Origin: Acidobacteriaceae bacterium
Lineage (GTDB): Bacteria > Acidobacteriota > Terriglobia > Terriglobales > Acidobacteriaceae
Assembly (NCBI GenBank): GCA_003165855.1
Contig: PMXH01000180.1
Coordinates: forward strand, 1 to 7,110
Direction of reading: 5' to 3'
DNA: 7,110 nt
Below the pieces are notes generated by a model. The model did not search any database. It had not been told where the DNA came from and was given only the letters and a program-made list of their open reading frames with translations. Both the position numbers and the translations under genes were made by a program. This document shows, in pieces, positions 1 through 6,178 of this stretch; position 1 is the stretch's first letter; each line of letters starts with the position of its first letter.

Positions 1-1229
1 TCGTCGACGACCAGGCCGGTGGCGAGTGTGATGCCGAACAATGTCAGCGTGTTGATGGAGAAACCGAGTAATTTTACAAAGATGAAGGTGCCGATGAGCG
101 AAACCGGAGTGGCGATGAAATGGATCATGGTCGTCCTCCAGTCGCCGAGGAAGATAAAGATGACCAGGATGACCAGGAAGATCGCCGAACCTACCGTGAA
201 AGCTACGTCGCGGATCGACTCGCCCACGGCGTCGGTGGTGTCGAATGCGACCTTGTAGTGCATTCCCGGAGGGAATTTTTTCGAGAGGCGGTCGAGTTCC
301 GCGATGGCACGGCGGTCGACATCGAGCGCATTCGCCGTGGAAAGCTGCGTGACGCCGATGCCGACTGCATCCTGCCCGTTGAATTGCAGGTCTGAGCTGT
401 AATCCTCAGCGCCTAATTCGGCCCGGCCCACATCTTTCAGACGGACTAATGTTCCGTCGGCATTCGTTTTGAGAATAATGTTTTCGAATTGGCTGGCTTC
501 GCTCAGACGTCCCACGGCGCGGACGCTGATCTGATATTGCTGTCCCGGTACCGCGGGTTGCTGGCCCACTTGTCCAGCGGCAACTTCCACATTCTGCTCG
601 GAAAGAGCGCTTACCACATCGGGCGCGGTCAGTCCGCGTCCCGCCATGCGCACTGGATCCAGCCACAATCGCATGGAATACTTCCGCTCACCGAAGATCA
701 GCACGTCGGCCACTCCGGGAATGCGCTTCAGTGAGTCCTTGACGTAAATGTCAAGGTAGTTGCTCATGAAGAGCGTGGAGTATTTATTGTTGTCGGAAAT
801 CACGGCGGAGCCAAATACGAAGTTCTGCGAGCTCTTCGCGGTCGTGATGCCAACCGCTTTCACGGGCGCGGGCAGCCGTCCTTGAGCTGTGTTAACGCGG
901 TTCTGGATGTCGACAGTGGCCAGGTCCGGATCGCGGTTCAGATCGAACGTGGCCGTGATGCTGCTCGATCCGTCGTTGCCGCTGGTCGAGGTCACATACT
1001 TCATTCCCTCGGCGCCGTTGATCTGTTGTTCCAGCGGAATCGTAACCGCGCTCTCCACCGTCTGGGCACTGGCGCCGATATAGGCACTCGATACATTCAC
1101 TTGCGGGGGCGCCAGGTTGGGAAACTGCGAGATCGGCAGTGTGGGAATTACGGCCGCGCCGCCCAGAAGGATCAGCAGGGCGCAAACCGTGGCGAACACC
1201 GGCCGTTGAATGAAGAAGTTAACGAACAT
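1..1229 (-). CDS. RND (HAE-1/AcrB-type) multidrug efflux pump, inner-membrane permease, N-terminal part
   Basis: This is the proton-driven pump of a tripartite efflux complex; it takes drugs, dyes or solvents from the periplasm and inner membrane. The reading frame runs off the left window edge, so only about 409 of the usual ~1040 residues are present. It opens with MFVNFFIQRPVFA, the classic RND start, followed by TM1 (about residues 10-28). The large periplasmic porter region comes next, including a GQVGQQPAVPGQQ stretch that resembles the HAE-1 family. TM2 and TM3 follow (about 340-388, with FLGDWRTT between them), then FSINTLTLFGITLATGLVVD. The window ends inside the Asp-Asp pair equivalent to AcrB D407/D408, which relays protons. 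The ATG at 1229 is the only possible start before an in-frame stop 21 bases upstream, and no good Shine-Dalgarno is seen. It lies downstream of the adaptor gene on the same strand, presumably in one operon. HAE-1 (organic substrates) fits better than the heavy-metal HME type; the substrate is unknown. Confidence 0.95.
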   Translation of the reverse strand, partial: MFVNFFIQRPVFATVCALLILLGGAAVIPTLPISQFPNLAPPQVNVSSAYIGASAQTVESAVTIPLEQQINGAEGMKYVTSTSGNDGSSSITATFDLNRDPDLATVDIQNRVNTAQGRLPAPVKAVGITTAKSSQNFVFGSAVISDNNKYSTLFMSNYLDIYVKDSLKRIPGVADVLIFGERKYSMRLWLDPVRMAGRGLTAPDVVSALSEQNVEVAAGQVGQQPAVPGQQYQISVRAVGRLSEASQFENIILKTNADGTLVRLKDVGRAELGAEDYSSDLQFNGQDAVGIGVTQLSTANALDVDRRAIAELDRLSKKFPPGMHYKVAFDTTDAVGESIRDVAFTVGSAIFLVILVIFIFLGDWRTTMIHFIATPVSLIGTFIFVKLLGFSINTLTLFGITLATGLVVD

Positions 1230-1239
1230 AAAGTCGAGC

Positions 1240-1328
1240 TTCGGGCTTTAGCTTTCGGACTTCAGCTAAACACCTGCTTGTTGTCTGGAACACTGCGACT
1301 TAAGAGCCTAAGCCTGGAGCCCGAAAGC
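1240..1328. repeat. Tandem 14-mer pair with an inverted copy between adaptor and RND genes
   Basis: Two adjacent 14-base units, TTCGGGCTTTAGCT (1240-1253) and TTCGGACTTCAGCT (1254-1267), match at 12 of 14 positions. A related inverted copy lies at 1311-1328 (AGCCTGGAGCCCGAAAGC). Its reverse complement matches 1251-1267 apart from two substitutions and one extra base. On the operon mRNA the two arms could pair as a stem with a loop of about 43 bases, ending just before the pump's start codon. It is not followed by a T-run on the transcribed strand, so it is not a typical terminator. It may be a dispersed intergenic repeat. Confidence 0.6.
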
Positions 1329-1341
1329 CGAAGCCTGCTTC

Positions 1342-2451
1342 TCAGCTTTGCGGAATCACCGGCACCCCATCCAGCAGAAACTGCGTTCCGGAAACGATCA
1401 CTTTGTCGCCGGGCTTGATGCCTTCCTGTACTTCGTAATCGTTCCCCACCGTTTGTCCGATCTTCAGAGCTTTCTGCCGCGCCACATATGAGCCACCATT
1501 CTGGGGTTCGGCCACAAAAGCGAAATACTGCCCCGCCAGCCGCGATACGGCCAGCATCGGAACTTCCGGGTTCTGGTGCGTGCCCCACACGATGCGGGCA
1601 CGAATGAATTGCGATTGCCGCAGCGCGTCGTTGGTGTTGGCGATCCGTGCCTTCACCAGGACGGTCTGCGTCGTGCTGTCGACTTGCGGCGAGATGAAGC
1701 TGACGCGGCTATCGGACAGCACCTTGCCGTCGCTGTCCAGCACCTGCACGGGTAGGTTCATCTTGAGCTGTGAAGAGTGTTCAATCGGGACGTACACATA
1801 AACTTCCAGATTGCCGGGCTTGTCCACGGTGGTCAGTTGCGTCGCGCTGGTGACCCGGTCGCCCACGCGCACCGGAACATCTCCCACGATTCCGGCCCAG
1901 GGCGACACGACCCTGTAGTAATGCAGCTGTACCTCCTGCTCGCGCACCTGCGCGCCCAGCGAGTCCAGTTGCGCTTGCGCCGCATCCTGCGCGGATTTCG
2001 CCTGGTCGAGATCCTGCCTGCTCACCACGCCCGCGGAATAGAGTCCCTGAGCGCGCACATACTGCTGCTTGGCATAACTCAGGCTTGCCTCTTGCGCTGC
2101 GCGGGAGCTTTCCTGGCTGTTCACCGTTGCCTGCTGCTTGAGGGGATCGATTTCCATGAGTGGAGCGCCAGCACTCACGGCCTCGCCGGAGTGGATGAAA
2201 ATCTTTGTAACCTGGCCCTCTACCTGCGGCATAATGACGGCCGAATCGCGCGATTTCACCGTGGCCACGTATTCGGTAGCATCGTTGACCGCAGTCGCGT
2301 GCGCCTCCTGCACTTTCACCGGCATTCCAGCCGGACCCTGCGCATGGGCGTTGGACGCGGCGTTTCCGGAGCACGCCACTGTAGCCCCGCTGGCCGCCAG
2401 GACCACCAGCAAGAGGCTTTGGGCCAAGTAGTTATCAGGTCTCATAAACAT
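1342..2451 (-). CDS. RND efflux periplasmic adaptor (membrane fusion protein, AcrA/MexA type), probable lipoprotein
   Basis: This adaptor (369 aa) links the RND pump to an outer-membrane channel across the periplasm. A signal segment (LLLVVLAASGATVAC) ends at Cys27, a probable lipidation site, although T at -3 is less usual than L or V. Residues about 69-103 form the first lipoyl half (MPQVEGQVTKIFIHSGEAV). Residues 105-178 are the alanine/glutamine-rich coiled-coil hairpin, with GLYSAGVVSRQDLDQAKSA at its centre. The second lipoyl half starts at VVSPWAGIVGDVPVRVGDRV (181-200). A beta-barrel follows, then the membrane-proximal domain ending VQEGIKPGDKVIVSG. Length and domain order are normal for the family. 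ATG at 2451 and ATG at 2445 (Met3) are both possible starts, and neither has a strong Shine-Dalgarno. The gene ends 112 bases before the pump gene on the same strand. No TetR- or MarR-like repressor gene is visible next to it. Confidence 0.95.
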   Translation of the reverse strand: MFMRPDNYLAQSLLLVVLAASGATVACSGNAASNAHAQGPAGMPVKVQEAHATAVNDATEYVATVKSRDSAVIMPQVEGQVTKIFIHSGEAVSAGAPLMEIDPLKQQATVNSQESSRAAQEASLSYAKQQYVRAQGLYSAGVVSRQDLDQAKSAQDAAQAQLDSLGAQVREQEVQLHYYRVVSPWAGIVGDVPVRVGDRVTSATQLTTVDKPGNLEVYVYVPIEHSSQLKMNLPVQVLDSDGKVLSDSRVSFISPQVDSTTQTVLVKARIANTNDALRQSQFIRARIVWGTHQNPEVPMLAVSRLAGQYFAFVAEPQNGGSYVARQKALKIGQTVGNDYEVQEGIKPGDKVIVSGTQFLLDGVPVIPQS

Positions 2452-2734
2452 TAATTTTCACTTTACAGTTCCACCGCTGATAGCACCCATTACTTTACTA
2501 CGCTGTCGGGGAATCCTCGGGGCTGGAAGCCGTTACCCGAAGCTGATTAGACGACACCGCCGCCCCGACGTTAGGTGCCATTTAGAAGATTCCTTTGAGG
2601 GCTATCCGGACGCAAAATAATCGCTACCCGGAGTGAAGAAATAGGGAAACAGCCAGCCAAGCGGTCGCCCAACTCGGGCCCCCACGTCCGCCCCCTCCGC
2701 TTTTCATCGTCTCACTCTGCTACATTATTGCGCT
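2452..2734. other. Divergent intergenic region between efflux operon and threonine aldolase gene
   Basis: This gap must hold the promoters of both the leftward efflux operon and the rightward aldolase gene. I find no credible ORF in it. A 7-bp inverted repeat (GTCGGGG at 2514-2520 and CCCCGAC at 2564-2570) and two similar 12-mers (CGTTACCCGAAG near 2531, CGCTACCCGGAG near 2622) are visible. They are too short to name as operators. No convincing -35/-10 pair was found for the efflux operon. Confidence 0.4.
2701..2728 (+). promoter_or_regulatory. Candidate promoter giving a leaderless aldolase mRNA
   Basis: TTTTCA (2701-2706, 4 of 6 to the -35 consensus) and CATTAT (2723-2728, 4 of 6 to the -10 consensus) are 16 bases apart. 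The aldolase ATG starts only 7 bases after the -10 element, where transcription itself would begin. No Shine-Dalgarno lies in the 20 bases before the ATG, which fits a leaderless transcript. The call rests on weak consensus matches. Confidence 0.35.
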
Positions 2735-3784
2735 ATGGAGAAGACTCCTACCCACTCTACCCGCAGCTTCGCCAGCGACAACAATGCCGGCGTGCACCAG
2801 GAGATTCTCGAAGCCATCGCCTGGGCCAATCAAGGCCACGTAGTTGCCTACGGCGACGATCCTCACACCCGTTCGGCGATAAAGAAGTTCGAAGAGCATT
2901 TTGGACCGGACATAGCAGTCTTTTTCACCTTCAACGGGACGGGTGCGAATGTCCTCAGCCTGCAAGCCCTAACCAAGTCCTTTCAATCGGTCTTGTGCAG
3001 CGCCTACGCCCACATCTACACCGACGAGTGCGGCGCGCCGGAGAAGCACACCGGCTGTAAGCTGATTCCGCTGCCCCAGCAGGATGGCAAAATCAGCCTG
3101 GAGTCCCTCCGCCACGCCTACCATGGCATCGGCGATGAGCATCACTCCCAGCCTCGTGTCATCTCAATTACGCAATCCACTGAGATGGGGACGGTCTACC
3201 AACCGGAGGAAATTCAAGCGCTTGCCCGCTTCGCCCACGAGCACGATATGTTCCTGCACGTGGATGGCGCGCGCATCGCCAACGCCGCCGCCTCACTCGG
3301 CCAAACCCTCCGCCAAGCCACGCGCGATCTAGGCGTGGATGTGCTCTCCTTCGGCGGCACCAAGAACGGAATCCTGGGCGGCGAGGCGGTGGTATTTTTC
3401 CAGCCCGGGCTGAGCCGAGACTTCCTCTACCTGCGTAAGCAGAGCATGCAGCTTGCCTCGAAGATGCGTTTCATCGCCGCGCAATTTGAAGCTTTGCTCA
3501 CCAACGATCTCTGGCGCCACAGCGCCGAGCACGCCAACCGCATGGCTCGCTTGCTGGAAAAGGAAATCAGTAAGATCCAAGGGATCAAAGTTGTGTGGAA
3601 GGTCGAAGCCAACGGCGTGTTCGCCCAGATCCCGCGCCACTCCATCGACAAGATCAAGCAGCGTTACTTTTTCTATATGTGGATGGAGGAGGAATCGATC
3701 GTGCGCTGGATGTGCTCGTTCGATACAACCGAAGACGACATCCGCGATTTCGCACAAGTAGTCGCCGAGGCGGTGAAGGGGTAA
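2735..3784 (+). CDS. ltaE: Low-specificity L-threonine aldolase (PLP-dependent, beta-eliminating lyase family)
   Basis: This 349-aa cytoplasmic enzyme is predicted to split L-threonine or L-allo-threonine into glycine and acetaldehyde, using pyridoxal phosphate (fold type I). Family landmarks appear in order. FNGTGAN (66-72) makes the phosphate-binding turn. H93 in YAHIYTDECGAPE is the ring-stacking His. HVDGARI (175-181) carries D177, which contacts the cofactor nitrogen, and R180. SFGGTKNG (205-212) holds K210, the Schiff-base lysine. No key residue is missing, and the length is close to the usual ~335-350. The ATG at 2735 lacks a Shine-Dalgarno, but the protein aligns from its first residues with the usual family N-terminus (SFASDNNAGVHQEI), so the start is probably right. 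It appears monocistronic: the upstream gene is divergent and the next gene starts 131 bases later with its own signals. Another aromatic/beta-eliminating lyase activity of the same fold is possible. The symbol is by family only. Confidence 0.92.
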   Translation: MEKTPTHSTRSFASDNNAGVHQEILEAIAWANQGHVVAYGDDPHTRSAIKKFEEHFGPDIAVFFTFNGTGANVLSLQALTKSFQSVLCSAYAHIYTDECGAPEKHTGCKLIPLPQQDGKISLESLRHAYHGIGDEHHSQPRVISITQSTEMGTVYQPEEIQALARFAHEHDMFLHVDGARIANAAASLGQTLRQATRDLGVDVLSFGGTKNGILGGEAVVFFQPGLSRDFLYLRKQSMQLASKMRFIAAQFEALLTNDLWRHSAEHANRMARLLEKEISKIQGIKVVWKVEANGVFAQIPRHSIDKIKQRYFFYMWMEEESIVRWMCSFDTTEDDIRDFAQVVAEAVKG

Positions 3785-3831
3785 CAGACGGTGCTCAACC
3801 TCAGCTCTGCGGCTCTAATGCTCTAATATTG

Positions 3832-3860
3832 TTGCTTTTTGCCCGGCCTTTGACTAAATT
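3832..3860 (+). promoter_or_regulatory. Candidate promoter for the lipoprotein gene
   Basis: TTGCTT (3832-3837) and TAAATT (3855-3860) are spaced by 17 bases, which would put the transcript start near 3867 and give a leader of about 50 bases. The match is weak at -35 (3 of 6) and moderate at -10 (4 of 6). Just upstream, the octamer GCTCTAAT is repeated in tandem at 3812-3819 and 3820-3827. No terminator for the aldolase gene is recognisable in this gap. Confidence 0.3.
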
Positions 3861-3915
3861 TACGATTCCCCGTTGCGTGCGCGTTTAAGTCGACCGCTCG
3901 GTCCCAGGAGTCACG

Positions 3916-4593
3916 ATGAACCGGAAGTGGTTCAGCATTGCCGCCCTTATCGTCGTCGCGATTTCGCTGCTGAGTGTCTCCAGTTGCGGGGACCCGCAGG
4001 AGTTGGTATCCATCCAGATTGAGCCGTCCGCGCAAGCGTTCGGCGCATCGAATATTCCCCTCATTCAGGACGTAGGATTGCAAGCGCAGTTGACCGCGCT
4101 TGGCAACTACGTTCATCCCCCGGTGACCAAGGATATAACGGATCAGGTGACCTGGGCGTCGAGCGTGACTCAGGTAGTAACCGTCTCCCCTACCGGCGAG
4201 CTAAGCGTAACGGGGACCGCTTGCGGAGGTTCTCTCATCACTGCCACTGTCCAAACCAATGCTGATGCCTCCGGCGTATCGTCGTCCGGAGCCATAGTGT
4301 CGGGCAGTATAATCGCGTCCGTGATTTGTTTCACAGGAACGGGACCCACCGTCACCATAAACTTCGTGGGCACTGGCACTGGCACAATTTCCAGTTCGCC
4401 GGCTGGCTTGGGCTGCGCTGCAAGCGCTGGCGCTTCCTGCACCGGAAGCTTTCCAACGGGAACAAACGTCACATTGACGGCGGTGCCGAATGGTACGTTC
4501 AGTGGCTGGGCAGGCTGCGATATCGATTCAGGAACAGCGTGCATTTTCCAGGATTTGACTAGCGACGTCACGGTTACGGCAACATTTAACTAG
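3916..4593 (+). CDS. Secreted lipoprotein with Big2-like (Ig-like) and InlB-B-like 'bacterial repeat' domains
   Basis: This 225-aa protein is of unknown function and is probably anchored at the cell surface or in the periplasm. It begins with a charged MNRKW, a hydrophobic stretch (7-20) and a VSSC lipobox, so lipidation at Cys24 is likely. Residues about 30-112 resemble a Big2-type Ig-like domain: VSIQIEPS at the start, VTWASSVTQVVTVSPTGEL in the middle and GGSLITATV at the end. Residues about 145-225 resemble the divergent InlB-B or 'bacterial repeat' domain: VTINFVGTGTGTISSSPAG, then LTAVPNGTFSGWAGC and VTVTATFN. Four cysteines in this second domain (167, 175, 201, 209) and two before it (103, 138) could form disulphides after export. 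AGGAG (3906-3910) lies 5 bases before the ATG and supports the start. The domains suggest adhesion or scaffolding, but the role is inferred only; no partner gene is adjacent. Confidence 0.85.
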   Translation: MNRKWFSIAALIVVAISLLSVSSCGDPQELVSIQIEPSAQAFGASNIPLIQDVGLQAQLTALGNYVHPPVTKDITDQVTWASSVTQVVTVSPTGELSVTGTACGGSLITATVQTNADASGVSSSGAIVSGSIIASVICFTGTGPTVTINFVGTGTGTISSSPAGLGCAASAGASCTGSFPTGTNVTLTAVPNGTFSGWAGCDIDSGTACIFQDLTSDVTVTATFN

Positions 4594-4629
4594 GCAAAGT
4601 GGCGCTGGGGTCAAGGTCGGTACTTTTGT

Positions 4630-4794
4630 CTATGGCTCTCTCAAAAGAGTATCCAGCGTTGGTTTGTATTTTTCAGGCTTTTTCTTTTTCTCGATCACGA
4701 TCTTTTCCGCTGGCGGCGCGCCCAGACGTTCCCGCGCCAGCTCCTTTACAGCCTGCACTGCCTGAAACCGCTTCACTTTCTTTTTCCGCGCCAT
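4630..4794 (-). CDS. Small lysine-rich hypothetical protein (54 aa)
   Basis: I do not recognise this protein. It starts MARKKKVKRFQAVQAVKELA, contains LGAPPAEKIVIEKKKKPEKY and ends LDTLLREP. It is very basic, with lysine-rich clusters at the N-terminus and around residues 35-42. A short helical-looking segment (about 10-24) separates them, and no membrane segment or cysteine is present. Codons are mostly G/C-ending like the neighbours, which supports real coding. The same frame is open upstream to an ATG at 4863, but that 23-residue extension (MHANCETLLWQFCGRQ...) looks non-coding and crowds the divergent promoter region, so I prefer ATG 4794 (ATG 4803 is also possible). No Shine-Dalgarno is visible. 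It faces away from the zinc-site gene at 4919 across 124 bases and converges with the lipoprotein gene. The basic composition would suit nucleic-acid or ribosome binding, but this is a guess. Confidence 0.55.
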   Translation of the reverse strand: MARKKKVKRFQAVQAVKELARERLGAPPAEKIVIEKKKKPEKYKPTLDTLLREP

Positions 4795-4909
4795 AACAAA
4801 CATATTGCCATAGCTTTGTCTGCCGCAAAACTGCCATAATAAAGTTTCACAATTTGCATGCATTGGCGACGAATGGAAAGATCGCTGTCAACAACTAAAA
4901 CGAGCGGCC

Positions 4910-4915
4910 TATAAT
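4910..4915 (+). promoter_or_regulatory. Perfect TATAAT box immediately before the zinc-site gene
   Basis: TATAAT matches the -10 consensus exactly, in the gap between two divergent small genes. A partial -35 (CTGTCA, 4885-4890, 4 of 6) lies 19 bases upstream, a little longer than ideal. The ATG at 4919 follows after only 3 bases, closer than a normal -10 to start-point distance. The element may therefore be fortuitous, or may use an unusually short discriminator to make a leaderless mRNA. Confidence 0.4.
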
Positions 4916-4918
4916 CCT

Positions 4919-5197
4919 ATGGAAGAACGCGATTTTTTCGACGAACGCACAGAAAAGAAACCGGCAACTCTAAACTGTCCCCACTGTCACCAGCCCGCCG
5001 AGTACGAAGTCACCTGGGTGGTGCGCACCAAGAAGCGCCAGCTCCCAGGCGGACGCGCCGACGAACGTGACCGCGCCCGCTTCGCCAAGGCGCGTTCCTA
5101 CATGCTGCGCAAAGACGATCTGATGGCCTGCAAGAATATGCGCTGCCGCAAGCGCTTCGAAATCTCCGGCGTGCAATCGGTGGTCTTCACCGAGTAG
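4919..5197 (+). CDS. Small hypothetical protein with a CxxC...CxxxxC putative zinc-binding site (92 aa)
   Basis: I do not recognise a named family. The protein has an acidic start (MEERDFFDERTEKK), then a CPHC knuckle (C20, C23) flanked by H22 and H24. A central Arg/Lys-rich segment (about 36-65, including RTKKRQLPGGRADERDRARF) follows, then C71 and C76 in CKNMRCRKRFEI. The two Cys pairs could bind one zinc as a ribbon interrupted by a charged insert. No signal peptide or membrane segment is present, so it is probably cytoplasmic. There is no in-frame ATG, GTG or TTG in the first 20 codons after ATG 4919 and none nearby upstream. The Shine-Dalgarno is poor (GAGCGG about 12 bases away). Codon use is GC-rich and matches the neighbours. 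It is divergent from the 54-aa gene, and an 84-bp hairpin repeat starts 7 bases after its stop. Nucleic-acid or protein binding is an inference from composition. Confidence 0.75.
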   Translation: MEERDFFDERTEKKPATLNCPHCHQPAEYEVTWVVRTKKRQLPGGRADERDRARFAKARSYMLRKDDLMACKNMRCRKRFEISGVQSVVFTE

Positions 5198-5204
5198 GCT
5201 TGAC

Positions 5205-5288
5205 TCAACCACGAAAGACACCAAGGTACAGGAAGGAAATCCAAAGGGATTTGGGCCTTCGTGTGACTTCGTGTCCTTATGTGGTTGA
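5205..5288. repeat. 84-bp imperfect hairpin (REP-like dispersed repeat)
   Basis: The outer ends TCAACCAC (5205-5212) and GTGGTTGA (5281-5288) are exact reverse complements. Inside them, arms of about 24 bases pair imperfectly (left GACACCAAGGTACAGGAAGG, right CCTTCGTGTGACTTCGTGTC). The tip is a perfect 6-bp stem, AAATCC (5237-5242) and GGATTT (5247-5252), with an AAAG loop. The ACCACGAA...GACAC...AAGG wording recalls dispersed intergenic repeats I know from acidobacteria and some other phyla; this is from memory, not searched. It starts right after the zinc-site gene and could end or protect that transcript, but it has no T-run. Confidence 0.75.
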
Positions 5289-5309
5289 TCGATCTCGGGC
5301 TTTGGGCAA

Positions 5310-5338
5310 GTGCCAATTGCTCGCCTCTCATTTATACT
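5310..5338 (+). promoter_or_regulatory. Candidate sigma-70-type promoter of the etfBA operon
   Basis: GTGCCA (5310-5315, 4 of 6 to the -35 consensus) and TATACT (5333-5338, 5 of 6 to the -10 consensus) are spaced by the ideal 17 bases. Transcription would start near 5345, giving a leader of about 45 bases that contains the etfB Shine-Dalgarno. It lies just downstream of the hairpin repeat. Confidence 0.5.
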
Positions 5339-5376
5339 TATTGGTTTTCCTATCGCTCGTCGAAGCGACAGGGACC

Positions 5377-5382
5377 AAGGAG
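5377..5382 (+). promoter_or_regulatory. Ribosome binding site that fixes the etfB TTG start
   Basis: AAGGAG is separated by 7 bases from the TTG at 5390, which is ideal spacing. It makes TTG rather than the far-upstream in-frame ATG (5279) the start of etfB. Confidence 0.8.
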
Positions 5383-5389
5383 TCATCTT

Positions 5390-6160
5390 TTGAAAATCCT
5401 GGTTTGCATGAAGCAGGTGCCGCAGAAAGATGCACCGCTCAAGCTCAACGAAACCGCGGCCTGGATCCGCGAGGACGTTTCGTACGAAGTGAACGAGCCT
5501 GACGCGTTCGCGCTCGAAGAGGCTTTGCGCCAGAAGGAAAAGCACGGCGGAGAAGTGGTGGTCATCACGTCCGGCCCGGCCCGCGCCCAGCAGGTGCTGC
5601 GCGAGGCGTTGGCCAAAGGCGCAGATCGAGCCATCCATTTGGAAGACAATGCCTTCGTCGGACTCGATGCCTTCAACACGGCGAAAGCCTTCGCCGCAGC
5701 CATCAAAGACGAGACCTTCGACTTAGTCTTCACCGGCCTGCAATCCGACGACTACGGCTACGCTCAAACCGGCGTCATCCTTGCCGAATTGCTGGGCTGG
5801 CCCCATGCCACCATCATCATGCAGATTGAAAAGACCGACGGCGGGATCAGAGTGAAGCGCGAACTTGAAGCCGGGTTCTTCCAGTTTGTCGACATGCCGC
5901 TGCCCGCCGTGTTGACCATTCAGTCTGGCATCAACAAGCTGCGCTATGCCACGCTGATCGGCATCAAGCAGGCGAAGAACAAGCCGCTGCGGAAAGTGGC
6001 GCTTGCCGAGGTGCAGTCGGCGATCGGCGAGAACCTGCAGAAGATCGAACGCCTCTACGTGCCGCAGAAGACGAAGAAGACCGAGCACATCGAAGGCACT
6101 CCGAGCGAGATCGCGAAGAAGTTGGTGGATAAGCTGCGGAATGAGTTGCGGGTGCTATAA
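5390..6160 (+). CDS. etfB: Electron transfer flavoprotein beta subunit
   Basis: EtfB is the small subunit of the soluble EtfA-EtfB heterodimer. It takes electrons from acyl-CoA and related dehydrogenases and passes them to ETF-quinone oxidoreductase. The 256-aa product starts (M)KILVCMKQVPQKDAPLK, the standard EtfB opening, read from a TTG codon with AAGGAG upstream. The upstream frame to ATG 5279 would add 37 unrelated residues and begin inside the hairpin repeat, so it is rejected. Other landmarks are VNEPDAFALEEALR (34-47), VFTGLQSDDYGYAQTG (113-128) in the nucleotide-binding region, and the family signature VKRELEAGFF...LPAVLTIQSGIN...RYATLIGIKQAKNKPL (155-200). The QTG ending at residue 128 resembles ordinary, non-bifurcating ETFs (DCNQTG in the mitochondrial protein) rather than the DTAQVGP form I recall for bifurcating FixA-type proteins; treat this subtype as tentative. 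Length is normal. etfA follows after 94 bases on the same strand. Confidence 0.96.
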   Translation: MKILVCMKQVPQKDAPLKLNETAAWIREDVSYEVNEPDAFALEEALRQKEKHGGEVVVITSGPARAQQVLREALAKGADRAIHLEDNAFVGLDAFNTAKAFAAAIKDETFDLVFTGLQSDDYGYAQTGVILAELLGWPHATIIMQIEKTDGGIRVKRELEAGFFQFVDMPLPAVLTIQSGINKLRYATLIGIKQAKNKPLRKVALAEVQSAIGENLQKIERLYVPQKTKKTEHIEGTPSEIAKKLVDKLRNELRVL

Positions 6161-6178
6161 ACGCTAAAACTCGTGTGG

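Noticed and set aside
882..1418. A 178-aa open frame on the plus strand
   Set aside because: It lies antisense to the clearly recognisable RND pump gene and crosses into the adaptor gene; there is no ribosome site and the composition is Arg/His-rich as expected for a shadow.
2514..2570. GTCGGGG/CCCCGAC inverted repeat as an efflux-operon operator
   Set aside because: Arms are only 7 bp, 43 bases apart and GC-rich, which is expected by chance; no regulator gene or matching promoter is next to it.
5205..5288. CRISPR-like repeat or tRNA-like element
   Set aside because: There is a single hairpin with no regular repeat-spacer pattern, and no cloverleaf or CCA-type end.
5279..5389. An N-terminal extension of etfB starting at ATG 5279
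   Set aside because: The extra 37 residues match nothing expected of EtfB, begin inside the hairpin repeat and have no ribosome site. The TTG at 5390 has AAGGAG at 7 bases and the standard EtfB start.
4970..5638. A 222-aa open frame on the minus strand
   Set aside because: It spans the zinc-site gene, the hairpin repeat and the start of etfB in antisense; it is a shadow frame of GC-rich coding sequence with no family resemblance.
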